DNA from: Gavia stellata
Taxonomy: Eukaryota > Chordata > Aves > Gaviiformes > Gaviidae
Direction of reading: 5' to 3'
DNA length: 64,000 nt
Assembly (NCBI RefSeq): GCF_030936135.1
Contig: NC_082608.1
Coordinates: forward strand, 10,001,035 to 10,065,034
Below are positions 51,101-62,650 of this stretch, piece by piece (the stretch's first letter is position 1; the number at the start of each line of letters is the position of its first letter). A program made the position numbers and the translations under genes. Under the pieces are notes generated by a model. It was not told where the DNA came from. It saw nothing but the letters and a program-made list of their open reading frames with translations, and made no database searches.

Positions 51101-54100
51101 ATATCCAAGTGGCATAAAAACCTAAATTCCTTTTTTCAGGACCAGTTCAGCAACTTAAAATATGAAGTACTCCAGGTATAAAGTAGGCTGATTACAGCAA
51201 AGTTCAACTATGGAAGCAAATGAGTCAAAACACAGGAGTATCAGATAATTTTTCATAACGAATGCTGAAGATTTCACTCTGCTTATGAATCTATGAAAAT
51301 CAATGATAATATTTTGAGAGTTGTGTTATCAACTATGACATTCATTTTTCAGCACATTTATAGATTGCTTTCCTGAATCACCCTCAGAAAACCTGTAATT
51401 TGCATCTTGGGTCAGCATTCTTAAGTGTGCTGCTCTGTGCTTTCAGTTACCTTTTATTGCAGAATTTACTACCATATATATGTTTACTATTTTGAAGTAC
51501 AAGTAAACAATATCATCAAACCTGACATTTATATGCCAGCTACTTTATGCAGGAGCTGATTTCTGACCATCTTCAGAACGGCAGTGGTCCATTAAAAGAC
51601 TTTTGCCAGCCAAATTTAAGAATGTCTTCGCAAAAGAAGGCTTTTTTAGAGGGAGTGTAGTTGCTTGTTCTGCACACAAAGGAAAATCCCTGCAGCAATT
51701 GAAACGCTGTATCTTGCAAAGTCCTCTGGTTAGCCAGGTGTCTACCGTGGGAATAACTTGTCTAAGTTCAGCAAGCCATTTCTGTCTTGGGTAGCAACAT
51801 GTAGCATGAGTCTTATTTACATTTTGGATAGAGAAGCAGCAGAAGGGGTGTTCCTCACCTGTATTGTCTCTTGTCAGGGATTGAAGATGCGACAGAATGC
51901 TGGTGGTCAAGCCATCTTTCAGGAGTGTTGACTCCTGGTAGGAACACAAAGTTCACATAAAAATCAGAATTGATTAAAATTTTGCCCATTTATGTCAGCT
52001 CAAACCAAGGTCATTAATCCTTTATTACAAGTGATACTTTGAAGAATTTGCCTCTTATAAAGTATAAACTGGATTTTCAGTTATTTTTTCTAAATATTGA
52101 TGGTGGTATAACTGTTGAACTTGAGCATGGAGTGAGATATGCCAAATCCTAGTGAAAGAACTGATTCTTTGCACCGTAAGAAATTCAGATTCGGAAAGAG
52201 ACATGCACAATTGAAAATAATCATGTCCCTGTTTTAATACACGTTATTCTAAAATAATCTAGCTATGAATGTTTGTCATCCTAGGTCTTCTATAAATAAG
52301 TTATTATATGTGTTTAGGAGTAAAATAGTTTATTTTTCTGTATTTTTTGTGTCTTGTTGAATTACTAGCAGAAAAACATTACTTTAGATATGAAATTGAA
52401 TCAACTTGAATTTGTCAACAGGAAGAAGGTGGAGAGTGATTATGAGGCTCTTCAGGAACGACTCCGTACGTTGCCTGATAAACTGTCCTACGATATCATG
52501 GTATGTACGCTGTAGAGTTCATGCAAGGAAACGGGCTAAAATTTTTAGTAACTGAGGCATCTGCACTGGTGGTGAGGTGTTATGCGGGTTGCCACATAGT
52601 ACTTAGTAATGCTGCATTTATTATGATAATAGTTAAACCTCTGCTTTTGTTTCTTTCTCTTTTCTTTGAAATCCATTATAAATTACAATGTTACTGACAA
52701 TTGAGAACTGATGACATAAATGCTAACACAAAACCTGACATGTATATGTAAATCTATTGTATAGAAAACTATAATTATGACTGAATTACGGTACTTAGTC
52801 ACTTCCTCAGAAGAAAGTGGCCGTAGTATTTCCTGATTCATGGAAATAAACCCTAGAACATTGATTTTTACATAAAAAGGTGCTGCTACTTTTTGTTTCG
52901 CCAATCTTCACATTGACATAGCGATCTTTTCTGGTGCTTTGAATCTTCCCTAACAACTGCACAGCTCCCTTGCTAAACCTTACCCTGTTGGCTTGCGCTC
53001 ACCAGAATTTTGACCAAATTGGGTTTTCTCTCTTTTTTCCCTCCCCCTTTCTCAGGTCCAATTCAAGATATATCTTTGCAGGGAGGGAAGTTGTGCTGTA
53101 AGTAACTGAATGGCTAATTTCAGCACAAAGTACCTGACTACTTTCTTCCTTGGCAGCCTGGCTCAGCGTATAGAGTTGAGTTGTTAGTAAGACGGCGTTG
53201 GAGTACGCTTACCATGTGGGAAAAGAGAGTGTTTCCTGTGCTAATGATTCAGCTCTGGATTTTATGTGTGTAGTCCCATCACCATGTGTATATGCGTGGC
53301 CACGTGATGTGAAGCAAAAAGATTGTGTTGTTTTGAAGCATAGGAAAAAAAACCTATTTTAAAAAAACTGGATAGGGCTTATTCTTAGTTAAAGCAGCAA
53401 TGTCAACTCATATCTGCTATTTTAAATGTATAGAAATAGTTCCTATCCTGTTAGCCAAATATTTTCATATGTTTTCAATTTTATTTCATCATTTTGGGGC
53501 AAGAGTGAACAGGCAAGTGGTACAGTCTGCTACTTTAAAACCAAGTCAGGAAGGGTACATGTGTAGGAAAAGCACATTCTGCATAGTCTTAACCATCAGG
53601 ATCCTGCCTGCTGCAGAATTGTTTCAAGCATTGGTACCCTCCTGGATGTTGAAACTATGGACGGTCACTTTCCAAGGAAACAGATCCACCAGGCCAAGTG
53701 CTCTGCTTCAGCACAACTGCGATGAGAAAACAAGTGGTTATCCTGAGGATGTGAAGAAGGCAGCAGAGGAATGAAGTAGAAGGAACTGATACAAACTGCC
53801 TGAGACAGATCTCTTTTTACCCTAAGAAAGAGAAAACTAGACATGCATGTGGTTCTTAGCTTTTTGCCACCTCCATTTTAACTTTAATTTGATTTTGGTC
53901 TCCTGATTTCTTTGCAATTGAAGCCCAAAGGCAGCCAGGCAGTAGGTCTGAGGGTAAGAATGCAGGGGGCTGGTGCAGGAGACAGGAGTGAAGGCGGGCA
54001 AGGCTCCTTCTCAGTGATAGGACTTGCCCGAGCACCATCTGTAAAGTGTGGGCTGTGGAGGGTGTCTTAAATCATAATAGTGTCCCATACATTGTAACAC

Positions 54101-54949
54101 GTGTTAAAACAGGGGTTATGCATGTGTTTATCACCAGTGTACTCCTGTCTGAAGTATTCTGGTTCTGTGTACTGGTTCCTGGGCCTGGAGGGTCGCTGGG
54201 GGACGGGCGTTGCTTGGTGGAGCACTGCTCGAAGGTTGAGGTCTGCATACTGGTGAATGATAAAACAAAGCGAGATTAAGTATGGTCTGCGGTCCTGCTA
54301 GTAGCCCCACAAACTTACACTGAGGTTTCTAGGTACTTACTATTAGCAGTACAGATGCTGAGAAAAGCTACTTATCTTTGAGTTGGCCATACCTATTTAA
54401 GTATTTTAAAAATTTTAGCAAAGCTAAACTTGCTTGTATTAAGAATTGAATGTAGTCTGTGTATAACAAATATGTAACACCTAAATGATAATATTTTTAT
54501 TATCAAGGCTTACATGTTAGAATTAAGTGAATTTGTATTCCATGTGAGCATTCAGCTATACTGTAGTTCAATTTCACAAAACAAGTTTTTTACTTAAATA
54601 CCACTTTTCTGATTTTGTAAGTACAATACTAAATTCAAATGGATCTGGTCATTTGAATATTTATGAAGGGTTAGTCATTAAATAACTGCTGTAGAATTTT
54701 TATTTCTTTAACTTCGTGTTTTACTGTTTTTTTTAAAAAAATAAGACATGAATGACTGTCTACGTTTTATTTTTACTAGTGATTTTCAGCTGTTTCTTTT
54801 GTGCCTTTGACAGGTACCTTTTGGTCCTCTTGCCTTCATGCCAGGAAAACTTGTCCACACCAATGAGGTTACTGTTCTGCTTGGGGACAACTGGTTTTCA
54901 AAATGCTCAGCAAAGCAGGCTGTTGCACTGGTTGAGCATAGAAAAAAAC
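36069..54949 (+). CDS. URI1: URI1, 5' part of the coding sequence (4 exons joined, 3' end outside window)
   Basis: The four exons 36069-36140, 48338-48372, 52422-52500 and 54814-54949 join in one frame (phases 0, 2, 0, 1) to 322 bases: 107 codons plus one base. The product starts MEAPGGASPLSPALVGRLRQ, continues through a segment containing CQEKIQHWKKVESDYEALQ and LPDKLSYDIM, then VPFGPLAFMPGKLVHTNEVT and LLGDNWFSKCSAKQAVALVE. This matches vertebrate URI1 nearly residue for residue after a divergent N-terminus. URI1 is known as an unconventional alpha-type prefoldin that binds RNA polymerase II subunit RPB5 and joins the R2TP/PAQosome co-chaperone assembly; roles in PP1 control and transcriptional repression are also described. 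What is seen is the first coiled coil and the beta-hairpin core of the prefoldin fold. The RPB5-binding and acidic C-terminal regions (human protein about 535 residues) are not in the window. All introns are GT-AG and no frame break is seen. Confidence 0.96.
36179..36310 (+). other. G-rich tract with strong G-quadruplex potential
   Basis: Many runs of three or more G on the + strand (coding strand) begin 39 bases after the exon 1 donor and are followed by a C9/G5 flank near 36286-36307. This fits the known G4 pattern at the 5' end of first introns. The density of G runs is directly visible; folding is inferred. Confidence 0.6.
36348..36368. promoter_or_regulatory. E-box CACGTG followed by perfect CRE TGACGTCA
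   Basis: CACGTG lies at 36348-36353, extended as CACGTGAC, and the full palindromic cAMP-response element TGACGTCA lies at 36361-36368. Both are in the CpG island about 210 bases inside intron 1. CREB/ATF factors bind the second and USF/MYC/MITF-TFE factors the first in vertebrate CpG promoters. Occupancy here is inference. Confidence 0.6.
36451..36472 (+). repeat. Short tandem GGGCC repeat (4 units)
   Basis: Four perfect GGGCC units followed by GG lie in intron 1 of URI1. It is a short GC microsatellite with four G triplets, so it can also form a quadruplex. Length may vary between individuals. Confidence 0.8.
43680..43900 (+). mobile_element. MIR/CORE-SINE-like remnant, + orientation
   Basis: The features of MIR occur in order: a 'tatagtgctcttacat' segment, GAGGTGGGTAGGTTAATACT, ATTATCCCCATTTTGCAGAT, GAAGAAATGTAGACTGAGAG, a GCTCAAGGCCATATAG-type box, and GGGCTGGGATTAGATCTG. 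This order and spacing is that of ancient tRNA-derived CORE-SINEs shared by amniotes. It is strongly diverged and non-functional. Confidence 0.85.
44770..44950 (-). mobile_element. Probable MIR/CORE-SINE-like remnant, - orientation
   Basis: The segment contains CTGGCTTCTGTTTCTAGCCC, CAGTGTTAGTGGTTAAGTTA and CCTGTAAAATCATTGC, which resemble the reverse-complement left half of MIR. A later 'gagctcttcagatggaagg' plus 'ggaatataaatag' resembles the right-end tail of reptile CORE-SINEs. Divergence is high, so the call is tentative. Confidence 0.5.
47393..47408. repeat. A homopolymer in URI1 intron 1
   Basis: A run of about 16 A bases. No element body is recognised beside it. Confidence 0.7.
48338..48372 (+). 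CDS. URI1: URI1 coding exon 2 (35 bp)
   Basis: This short exon encodes VVTSCQEKIQH plus the first two bases of a Trp codon. It is flanked by the acceptor AATGACAG and the donor TG|GTAAGT (phase 2). Human URI1 reads VVTNCQERIQHW here, so identity and frame agree with the exons on both sides. At 35 bases it is too short to be found by ORF length. Confidence 0.95.
48373..52421 (+). other. URI1: URI1 intron 2 (4.0 kb)
   Basis: The intron runs from GTAAGT to the AG at 52421. It is AT-rich with no repeat or RNA gene I can name. The 134-codon minus-strand frame at 51545-51949 has no recognisable domain. Confidence 0.9.
52422..52500 (+). CDS. URI1: URI1 coding exon 3
   Basis: The exon starts after TTTGTCAACAG. 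Its first G completes the Trp codon, followed by 26 codons from KKVESDYEALQERLRT to LPDKLSYDIM, ending at the donor ATG|GTATGT (phase 0). This is the end of the first prefoldin helix and the LPDKLSY segment, strongly conserved in URI1. The polypyrimidine tract is weak, but the match to the family settles the exon. Confidence 0.96.
52501..54813 (+). other. URI1: URI1 intron 3 (2.3 kb)
   Basis: The intron runs from GTATGT to the acceptor TTTGACAG. A 124-codon open frame at 53400-53774 has no recognised relative and no convincing splice borders. I see nothing else to annotate. Confidence 0.9.
54814..54949 (+). CDS. URI1: URI1 coding exon 4
   Basis: The exon follows the acceptor TGCCTTTGACAG and encodes VPFGPLAFMPGKLVHTNEVT, then VLLGDNWFSKCSAKQAVALV and EHRKK, ending on the first base (C) of a probable His codon before GTATGT (phase 1). 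This is the conserved beta-hairpin region of the URI1 prefoldin domain. Compared with human from memory there are about four substitutions (F to L, A to S, G to A, E to K). The next exon should start with AY and encode the VRKTIDDL-like helix; I find no such sequence between 54950 and 64000. Confidence 0.97.
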
Positions 54950-57246
54950 GTATGTATGTTTCTGAACATAATTTAATAGTCAAAATTATGTATCTTTGTA
55001 TTAATATATAAAATTAGTAGCATCTACACCATTCTTTTTTTGTGATGTAGCTAACAGAAGTCTCATTCAGATGTAATATCAATTTAGCACCTTATTTTCC
55101 ATCTTCACTTGGTATTTTATCAGATGTGTCAAAGTTTTTTTTAAACATCTAACCAGAGCTTTATTTTTTTTTTAATGATACACCAGCTTAAGTTACCAAA
55201 ATTCAGGTTTTGATCTTAGGTGTTAGAATACAAGATCAAGTTTGTTCATTTGTTTATTACACACAAAAATAAAAAAACCCAAAACCAAAACAAACTAAAA
55301 ACTCCCTATCACTTTTCTTTAATGTGAGATATGCTGTATTCTTTTCCGGAAAGTGAACATCACGTTGTACTTTTGCTCTTAGTTATCTTATTCCCTATTT
55401 TCTGTTCCCTTGTCTCTTCTTTTACTTCTTTTCTGGCTTGTCCTCTGGTCTGGTTTTTTGTTTTTCCTTTGTCCATATAATTCTTCATCTTTCTTCTCCC
55501 TCTATACATGCTTTACTCCTGCTTGTTGTTTTTTTTTTTCTCACTTGCTGCTCAGCTGCATATCTGCCTCCTGGCCTTGATGTTCCTATCCATTGGTGTA
55601 GAGGGATCCACTGGATCTCCCCAGATCAAGTGTCGTTGGTGACCACCAAATTCATCTTACATAGCAGTAGATCACAGAGGCAGATAGGCAATTCGTGGTT
55701 TTGTTTCCAGCTCTTTTTCTTTGGTGGTGGGATCTTGACTTTGAAGAGCCAGGACCGCCAGCAAGTGGTGTGCATGGGGTACGTTGGAACCTCTTTGTGT
55801 TAGAGAGAATAAGAGCCTAAAATATTTGATGTAAATGTCAAGGAAGGAAAAGCTCAATAAAATGGAAAATAATTGTTACCTATTAGCCTTTGCTGTTTGC
55901 TTCAGATAAGTGTTTGAGTAAATTTTTTTCATCCTTGTTTTAACTGTAATCTGTCTCATTCCTGAATGAGTGCTCACTGCGGCTTTACCTTACGTATGTT
56001 ACAACTAGCACAACTGCTTACATTGGATTTTTGTTTCTAAGTTCAGCTATCCATGTTGCTGCCTGCAGCAGAATACCTCAGAGGTTCCTCATCTGAATAC
56101 ATTTTTTTTTCAATTCTGTGCAAGCAATATTTGTGTAAGAAAAGGTTTTTTTAATAAAAATTCATTTGCTGTATTACTTCAAAATATTCCTTTATGAAGA
56201 ACATTATCAAAAGTATGTAATTTGTGTTTTACCTATTATTTTTCTTCATCTGGTTCTCCTGACACAACTTTGCAATTTTCTTTCTTACTGAACTGAATCT
56301 ACATTATTTATTGTGACTCTTGCGAGATCTCGGGTCCATAGCTTTTTTCTTGATCATCTGATGGTTTTTTCAGTGCTGTAGAATATTTTTGTCACCGTTA
56401 CATTCAGTGAAATCATTTGACCTTTGCATAGTAGATGTTTGAACATTAAGTAGTCTGCTGGGAGACACACAATAAGTGCTGGATTCCTTCCTTTATGATC
56501 TTTTAAATTGCATTTAAAATACAAACTCAGAAATACTAATTTCTTTTAAAGCAAAATAGTCATTGATGCCTGGAGGTAAACCCTCCATTCAGCTGATAGT
56601 TCGCTTCAGCTGTGTGATGGCTGCCAGTGGGAGGCTCCAAAACACTGGTATTAAGTAAAAACTTTTTATTTAAAGGACTATTTTCAGTTTTGGAGTATAA
56701 AAACCATATTAGTACATAGGATTCCGAAAAAAATATTTCTTTCATAGATACACTTTTCTCCTTTAAAAAATACAACTGGATTAAACTGTTTCAACCATTT
56801 TCACACTAAATGAGGGTAACTTAGCGGAGAATATTGGAGATTTTATTTGTTTAGTCTAATTAGAAAAAAAGTTATATACATGAAAGACATGTAGGCCATT
56901 GCTGTGTAATGTGAATTGGCCACCTGTGGCACAAATGTGAAAGACCAATGTTTCACAAGTATTAGTTTAAAGTCTTTTTTGTATATTGCACTGTAGTTAT
57001 TTTCATAGGTATGACTTCTGATTTCACTGGCATTTTGTGAGCATAGGGGCTTCGTCATTTACAGGGTGACGTATATTGGGCATTATCATTTCATTGACAC
57101 AATGTGATTTGATTTTAGTACATAATCTTTTTGTTTTGGACATAAATTTCGTGAGTAGGTCACACACACTCGAAAAGAGGGCATGCTTACTGCAGGGGAT
57201 TACATTGCAAGCAGTCCCGAATGTCCTGTGTGTCAGTCGGAAGGTC

Positions 57247-57335
57247 CTAACACAGCAAAGCTTTTTTAAGCATGTACTTAAGGCCAGTGTGTGCTTAAAG
57301 GCTTTGATATATAGGAATTGGGGTCTGAACAGAGG
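57247..57335. repeat. Ancient amniote palindromic repeat, copy B
   Basis: ACAGCAAAGCTTTTTTAAGC and ATGTACTTAA on the left pair imperfectly with GTGTGCTTAAAGGCTTTGAT on the right, ending in AATTGGGGTC. It shares the CAGCAAAGC end, the TTAAGCATGT-type arm and the palindromic design with copy A at 27391. It lies in URI1 intron 4. Confidence 0.55.
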
Positions 57336-60300
57336 AAAGAAAGGCTCATGCTGAAATTGCTTCCCGAACAGAAAGCTGGCAATATTTGTTGATGGTTTGT
57401 TTCTTCAGTGACCTACATTTTTTTACCCAATATTACTCTATTTTATTTAGAGGGGCATTTTTTCATAACTAGCCGGCCAAATCTGTTCAGATAACCAAAA
57501 TTAACTTCATTAGTATAGCACTAATAATTCAGTGCTTTAACAGAAATTAAGAGTTACAAGGAGATAAATACAAGACACACATTTTCATTGCTTACCATAT
57601 CTTGTGTCCCACGCTCCTGAGAGGGGAGGAGTGGGAGAGCATCTGTTCAGGGTTTAAGTTTTCTGGTGGGACTGGCTCTTAGCTAGAAAAGGGTAAGAGA
57701 TTCCTGTAACTCACTCAAGTCTGAGTATTGTTTCTTGCTGGGTTTGGGGAGTTTTCTGTGTTGCCTTTGACTAGTTTTGCATGGGTCTGCCCATTGAAGA
57801 CCTCTGGTCACCAGGGATGACCCTGTTTGCCTTTGAGGAAACCAGTGCCCTAACAGTTAATTTAATCAAGGTTCACAGAAAATTTTCTTCACAGTTTGAT
57901 TCCCGCTGTGTATGTTGGATGCATACAAGAATGGACAACATGAATTTGTATGCTTAAGCAGTAATAGTGCCAGATAAATCAAACAATATCAGTGAGTATA
58001 AAGCCTTGGAAGTTAGGGATAGCAATAAAAGTGTACTATATATAAAAGCTTTAAATATTATTTAGTACTAATTAGGTCATCCTTTTTGTCTTAGTAGTTT
58101 TGTTAAATTTGCTTTTTAAAGGAGAACAAGTGAAAAAATGTTTGCTTTTGTGGAATAGAGAAATGCCCAGCCACAGGAGATTAATTTCTTGGTTAAAATG
58201 TATTTAATTGAAAGGAAAAATTGAAGGGTGACTGTACTGAATTTTAAAAGTAAATGCACTTTAACTGACATAGCTGTAGAAAGCCCTATTTTGGGGATAC
58301 ATTTTTCTTTGGTTAGCTTTTGATTTAGATGCAAACTGTTCAGCATTGTGATTGGTTGAAATGTATTTGGTAAAATTTGGGACAGTCACTCTGTCAAATG
58401 TTGCTTTTTCATAAAATGCTGATCATGTCTTCTTGAATAATGTTTGGGTTGAGGCAGATCTTTAATTTGGTGCACGTTTTTGTGACATGCTAGATGTTCA
58501 GTTAGTTCCAAAACTGTTAAAAAAATAAATCTAGTGAAGTTTATGGAATTGCCAAGTATATTTTTAATTGTTTTAAATTTGTTGCAGTTTGTTAAATCAG
58601 GTAGTACAGATAATGGGAAACACTTTACACATATGCTTGTGTGAAAACGTGAAGAAATAGTGAAGTAGATTAAAGCATATGCACACCAAATTCCATTATA
58701 ATAAAAGAAATTAGCTTTTTAAGTATGTCACAGTTTAGCACAACAATAATGCAATTGTAGTTTTTTCTCTTACAATTATCTTGCTTAAGGTACTTCATAA
58801 TATTTCTGTTCTCCTCAAGGCAAGACTGTATTGTCTCAGAATTCAAAGAGGGAATAAAGATTCTTTTTGTGAACATGGGATTATATCTTTTACGTGTTTG
58901 TGATGATATAAATTACATTTTTTCTCTATATCAGTAATCGCATTAATTCTTTAAGATGGGAAATTTTTCATTACAATAGTCCCTGTGGTAGTTACTATAG
59001 AAAGAAATTAAATAGATTTTTCTTGTAAATATTTGTGGATTAATTCAGTATGCTAGGTATTCCAAGTGTCTAAACACTTTAAAAGGTGGGAAATTAAAAC
59101 ATGCACATAGAACTAGGAGTGGTTTTATTGTGTTAAAAATTTATCAGATAAAAAAAAAATCCCACTTAAAGGAGAATTGTTGAACTACTTAGCAATTGTG
59201 TCTTCCATATATGTAAGAATACCCTTGCAGTGTCATGCTGCAAATGAATTCATGAAACGAAAGTACTGATTACATTAACATACAGTATTGTGATAGTACC
59301 CAATTGTAAATTGCAGTATGTAACCTTTAATACAAATATTTGTGTCAATCAAAATTGACCGATAGCTTAATATACAGGGTTTAAAAGATACTATTGTTTT
59401 TAATAAATAAGATGATCCAGGCAGATGAGGACCCGTTTGAATTTGTTCCTTATCAGCATTTACAGAAAAAAGGATGTTGTCTCCAAAATATATGATAGGA
59501 AGGCTTTCCGTTTCCTATCTGTGAATGAGTGAGGCCTTTAGAGGTTTTAATGTTTCATCCAAGGCTGAAAATAACTTCCTTTATATTCTAAAGAATGTAA
59601 CACAAACTTGCCTACTCACTTTTTGGGGGGAAAAGAACAAAAAATGCAGGCAATGTTACACAGAAATCTAGCTGTTGCTTGTCTATAGTAAAAAAATAAT
59701 TTTTTTCTGCTCTTCTGCATGCTGGAGAATTTTCTTTCACTGTGGTTTTGAACATCTTTTTACCATTTTTTGTGGTTATCACTTTTTAGTTGATAACCTC
59801 CATCAGTTCCTTCCTTACCCTTGTTAAGTTAGGAGCTGATTCGGTGGAGTGCTAAGTGCTCTAAATTTGCTCTGCAGTTCCCAGGAGGTGTTTGGTTTCT
59901 CACAGGATCACAGTCTAGGTATTTTAACCAGAACGCAGTGGAAGAAAGTAAGGAGAATAGACTCCTTTCTGTAAGTTGTATATTGTGATTCAAAGAAGCC
60001 CCCACCTTTTTATAATTCTTACTGGGCAACGGAGGCGTTGTCTGAATGCCACCCTTCTTCATTTAGGAGGACTTTAAATGTATTTATATAATTCTAGCAA
60101 TTACATAGGTGTGTGAACCTAAAAGAGAAATGTGTTGCATTTACTTAGTGTTCCTAAAGCCAAATTATCTGTACAAATTTTTACAGGAAGAAAATCCAAA
60201 TTACTTTGGTTTTGATACCAAGGGAACATGGAAAACAGGATGAAGGTTGTCTTTAAAAGGTGCGATGCTACTGCACAAAGGGTTGCATTGCATTTTAAAG

Positions 60301-62504
60301 AACCAGTGCAGTTGCTGTTATAAAGAATGAATTTATTTATGTTGCTGCAAGCACAAAGAGAGCTTAAATCCATATACAGAAAAAGCAATTAGAATTCTCT
60401 TTTGAATCTTAAAACAAATGCATCTCTAGAAAAACGAACAGAAAAGAATAGAAGGACTCTTAGTAGATGCTACTTTCTGCAGAACTGCAGATCTTACTCG
60501 TTTCAAGTAACCTGTGATAGTTTGTTGGAAAATTATTGGCTAAAAAAGTATTTTGTTGCAGATTAAATAGATATTTATTGAAATACAGTTAAAAATCCAC
60601 AGATGATTGATCTACTTATGCAGACCTTTAAAAGGAAGAAAATAAGTAATGCACTTAAAATAGCATGCCATAACTCAACCCGTTAATAGTACTTGTACTG
60701 TAGCGCTGTACTTTTGCAAAGAAATACCTTCCATTTCCAAAGAATTCAGAAGTGGAGTATGTGCATTAGATTGCATGATACTTTATCTCCAGCCTCAGTA
60801 ATACTAACGTGCTCCATTAACAGACTGCATGATACATATTCTTGTTTTGTTCAGGGGTCAGTCATAATTGTGCTAGAAATTGCTGATCAAAGATTTTGCA
60901 TGCAAAATGCTATTCTGTGGTTCCCCCCTGTAACTTCCCTTCTGCACCTGAAATGGGATGGTGGCAGCCCAGCATTTCCATGGTGGAGAGTGAGAACCGC
61001 TGAGGTACTGCCTTCAGGTGCACGTACTCGGTCCTCACTCTGGAGGAACTGAGACGCTGTCAGTAATTGAGGTAGGTGGTTGTTCCCTGGCTTGTGTAAA
61101 CACTCTGTGTATATATAGCCATCTTAAGACTGGTTACCTTCTCCTTGAGAAACTGTGTTAGACAATGAAGAGATCTTAACTCTAAATCTCAGTTACATAC
61201 AGAATTCTATGAAATACTTAATCTAAAATTTCTGTCCAGTCACCTATCCTCAAGGGAGATTATTTCCTAACTTTCCAGTCTTTCTCTTCAATGTTATATC
61301 CACAAGGCTCCCTTGAAGACTAACTGAACTTAGCAAGGTAGACCAGGCTTCATCTCAGTTTGTCCTGTTTCACAAAGTCTGACTTTTCAAAATAGATCAA
61401 CCTGTTCTCACTATTCTTGTCTGTTCTTACTATTTAAATCCCAGTGTAACACTCAGTTTCCAGAAGTAACTAAAATAATGTCTATGATTCCCCAAATCCT
61501 TATAGACAACACTCCAAGGACATTAATGTCAAACTCAGATAATTAAAATTTGTATCCAGCCAAGCTAATTAACCCATTAAAGCCAAAACGCATAGATGAG
61601 AATTTGTGTCAGTTTGGCATTAGTGCGTTGTCATGTCTTGTAAAATCTGGCTTCGGTGGACTTCATTTCAACAATATGAAATGTGTTCCCCAATTATTTT
61701 TTTCCTCTACCAGTGTATACGTAGCGAGCAGAGGGCTGCTTCTTAAAAATGGCTAATCGTGGTGTAAGGAAATCCAGTCAAGTCCTTTCACACTAATAAG
61801 GGAGCTGGGAAAGAATGGTCTAAATGTAAAGAAATCTCGCTGCCTGTAAATATGCAAAGGCTGCTGCGCCAAGGAAATCTACATATCCTGATTTCTGACT
61901 CAAATACCTTTTCCTTTTGGCAGTCCTGGAAAACAGTCCTGGAGACTCTGGCTGGTCTGTGGCACTGAACTATCTTGCCAAGAGGTTTAGCCGAGACATG
62001 TAAATAGGAACTACTCGGGTTCACCTGAAAGCCATGTCAGAATTTTCTCAGATTATTGGATGTGACAAAGTTGGACAACAGCCTCTGGTTCAATCCGTCT
62101 TAAAAGGCTCTAAGAAGCTTAAACTACAGGGTAGTAAGAGGAGGAGACTATTGAGCCTCTCTTAAGTCTACCGATATTTTTCTGGGGGTCTCAATGAATA
62201 AAAAAACCCCTGTAGTTTGTAAAGTGTTTCTCTCTAGATACGGTACATTTTAAAATTCAGTGAATGGTATTGGAGGCTTTTAGGATGTGCAGTAGCAAGT
62301 TTAAAACATGAAACCCTGAGCTTCTGCTGCAGTTGCATGCACAAGCCCATTTCTAGGAGACCCCTTCTTTGCTGCAGGGCCTGGCCATGGGAAGGTCTCT
62401 CCTTTGGCCGAGTGGGAGCCCTGGCTTTCTGCTGGCAGGGGAGGCACGAGCGACCCAGGGGGCTGACTGGGGACCTGACCGGGGACGGAGTGTCACGGTA
62501 ATCC

Positions 62505-62650
62505 CAGCTGTCCGCTGACGTGCTGTGTGGCCCGGGGCAAATCACTTAAACTGTCTGTTTCTTCATCTGTAAAATAGGAGAGAGTAATACTTGCCTCCCT
62601 CGCAGAGTGCTGGGCAGATTAGTTAATGCTTGTACAGCATTTTAAAATAA
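62505..62650 (-). mobile_element. MIR/CORE-SINE-like remnant, - orientation
   Basis: Read on the + strand, it has TGTGTGGCCCGGGGCAAATC, ACTTAAACTGTCTGTTTCTT, CATCTGTAAAATAGGAGAGA and GTAATACTTGCCTCCCTCGC. This is the reverse complement of the MIR body (consensus GTGTGACCTTGGGCAAGT ... CCTCATCTGTAAAATGG). It is an ancient dead copy inside URI1 intron 4. Confidence 0.85.

Noticed and set aside
51545..51949. 134-codon minus-strand frame in URI1 intron 2
   Set aside because: No recognisable family, and it lies inside an intron of a well-supported gene.
53400..53774. 124-codon + frame in URI1 intron 3
   Set aside because: No homology recognised, and it is not needed by the URI1 frame, which joins exons 3 and 4 directly.
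59412..59468. Possible exon after GCAG in intron 4 (DEDPFEFVPYQHLQKK)
   Set aside because: It does not match the expected next URI1 segment (VRKTIDDL-like), and no GT donor follows.
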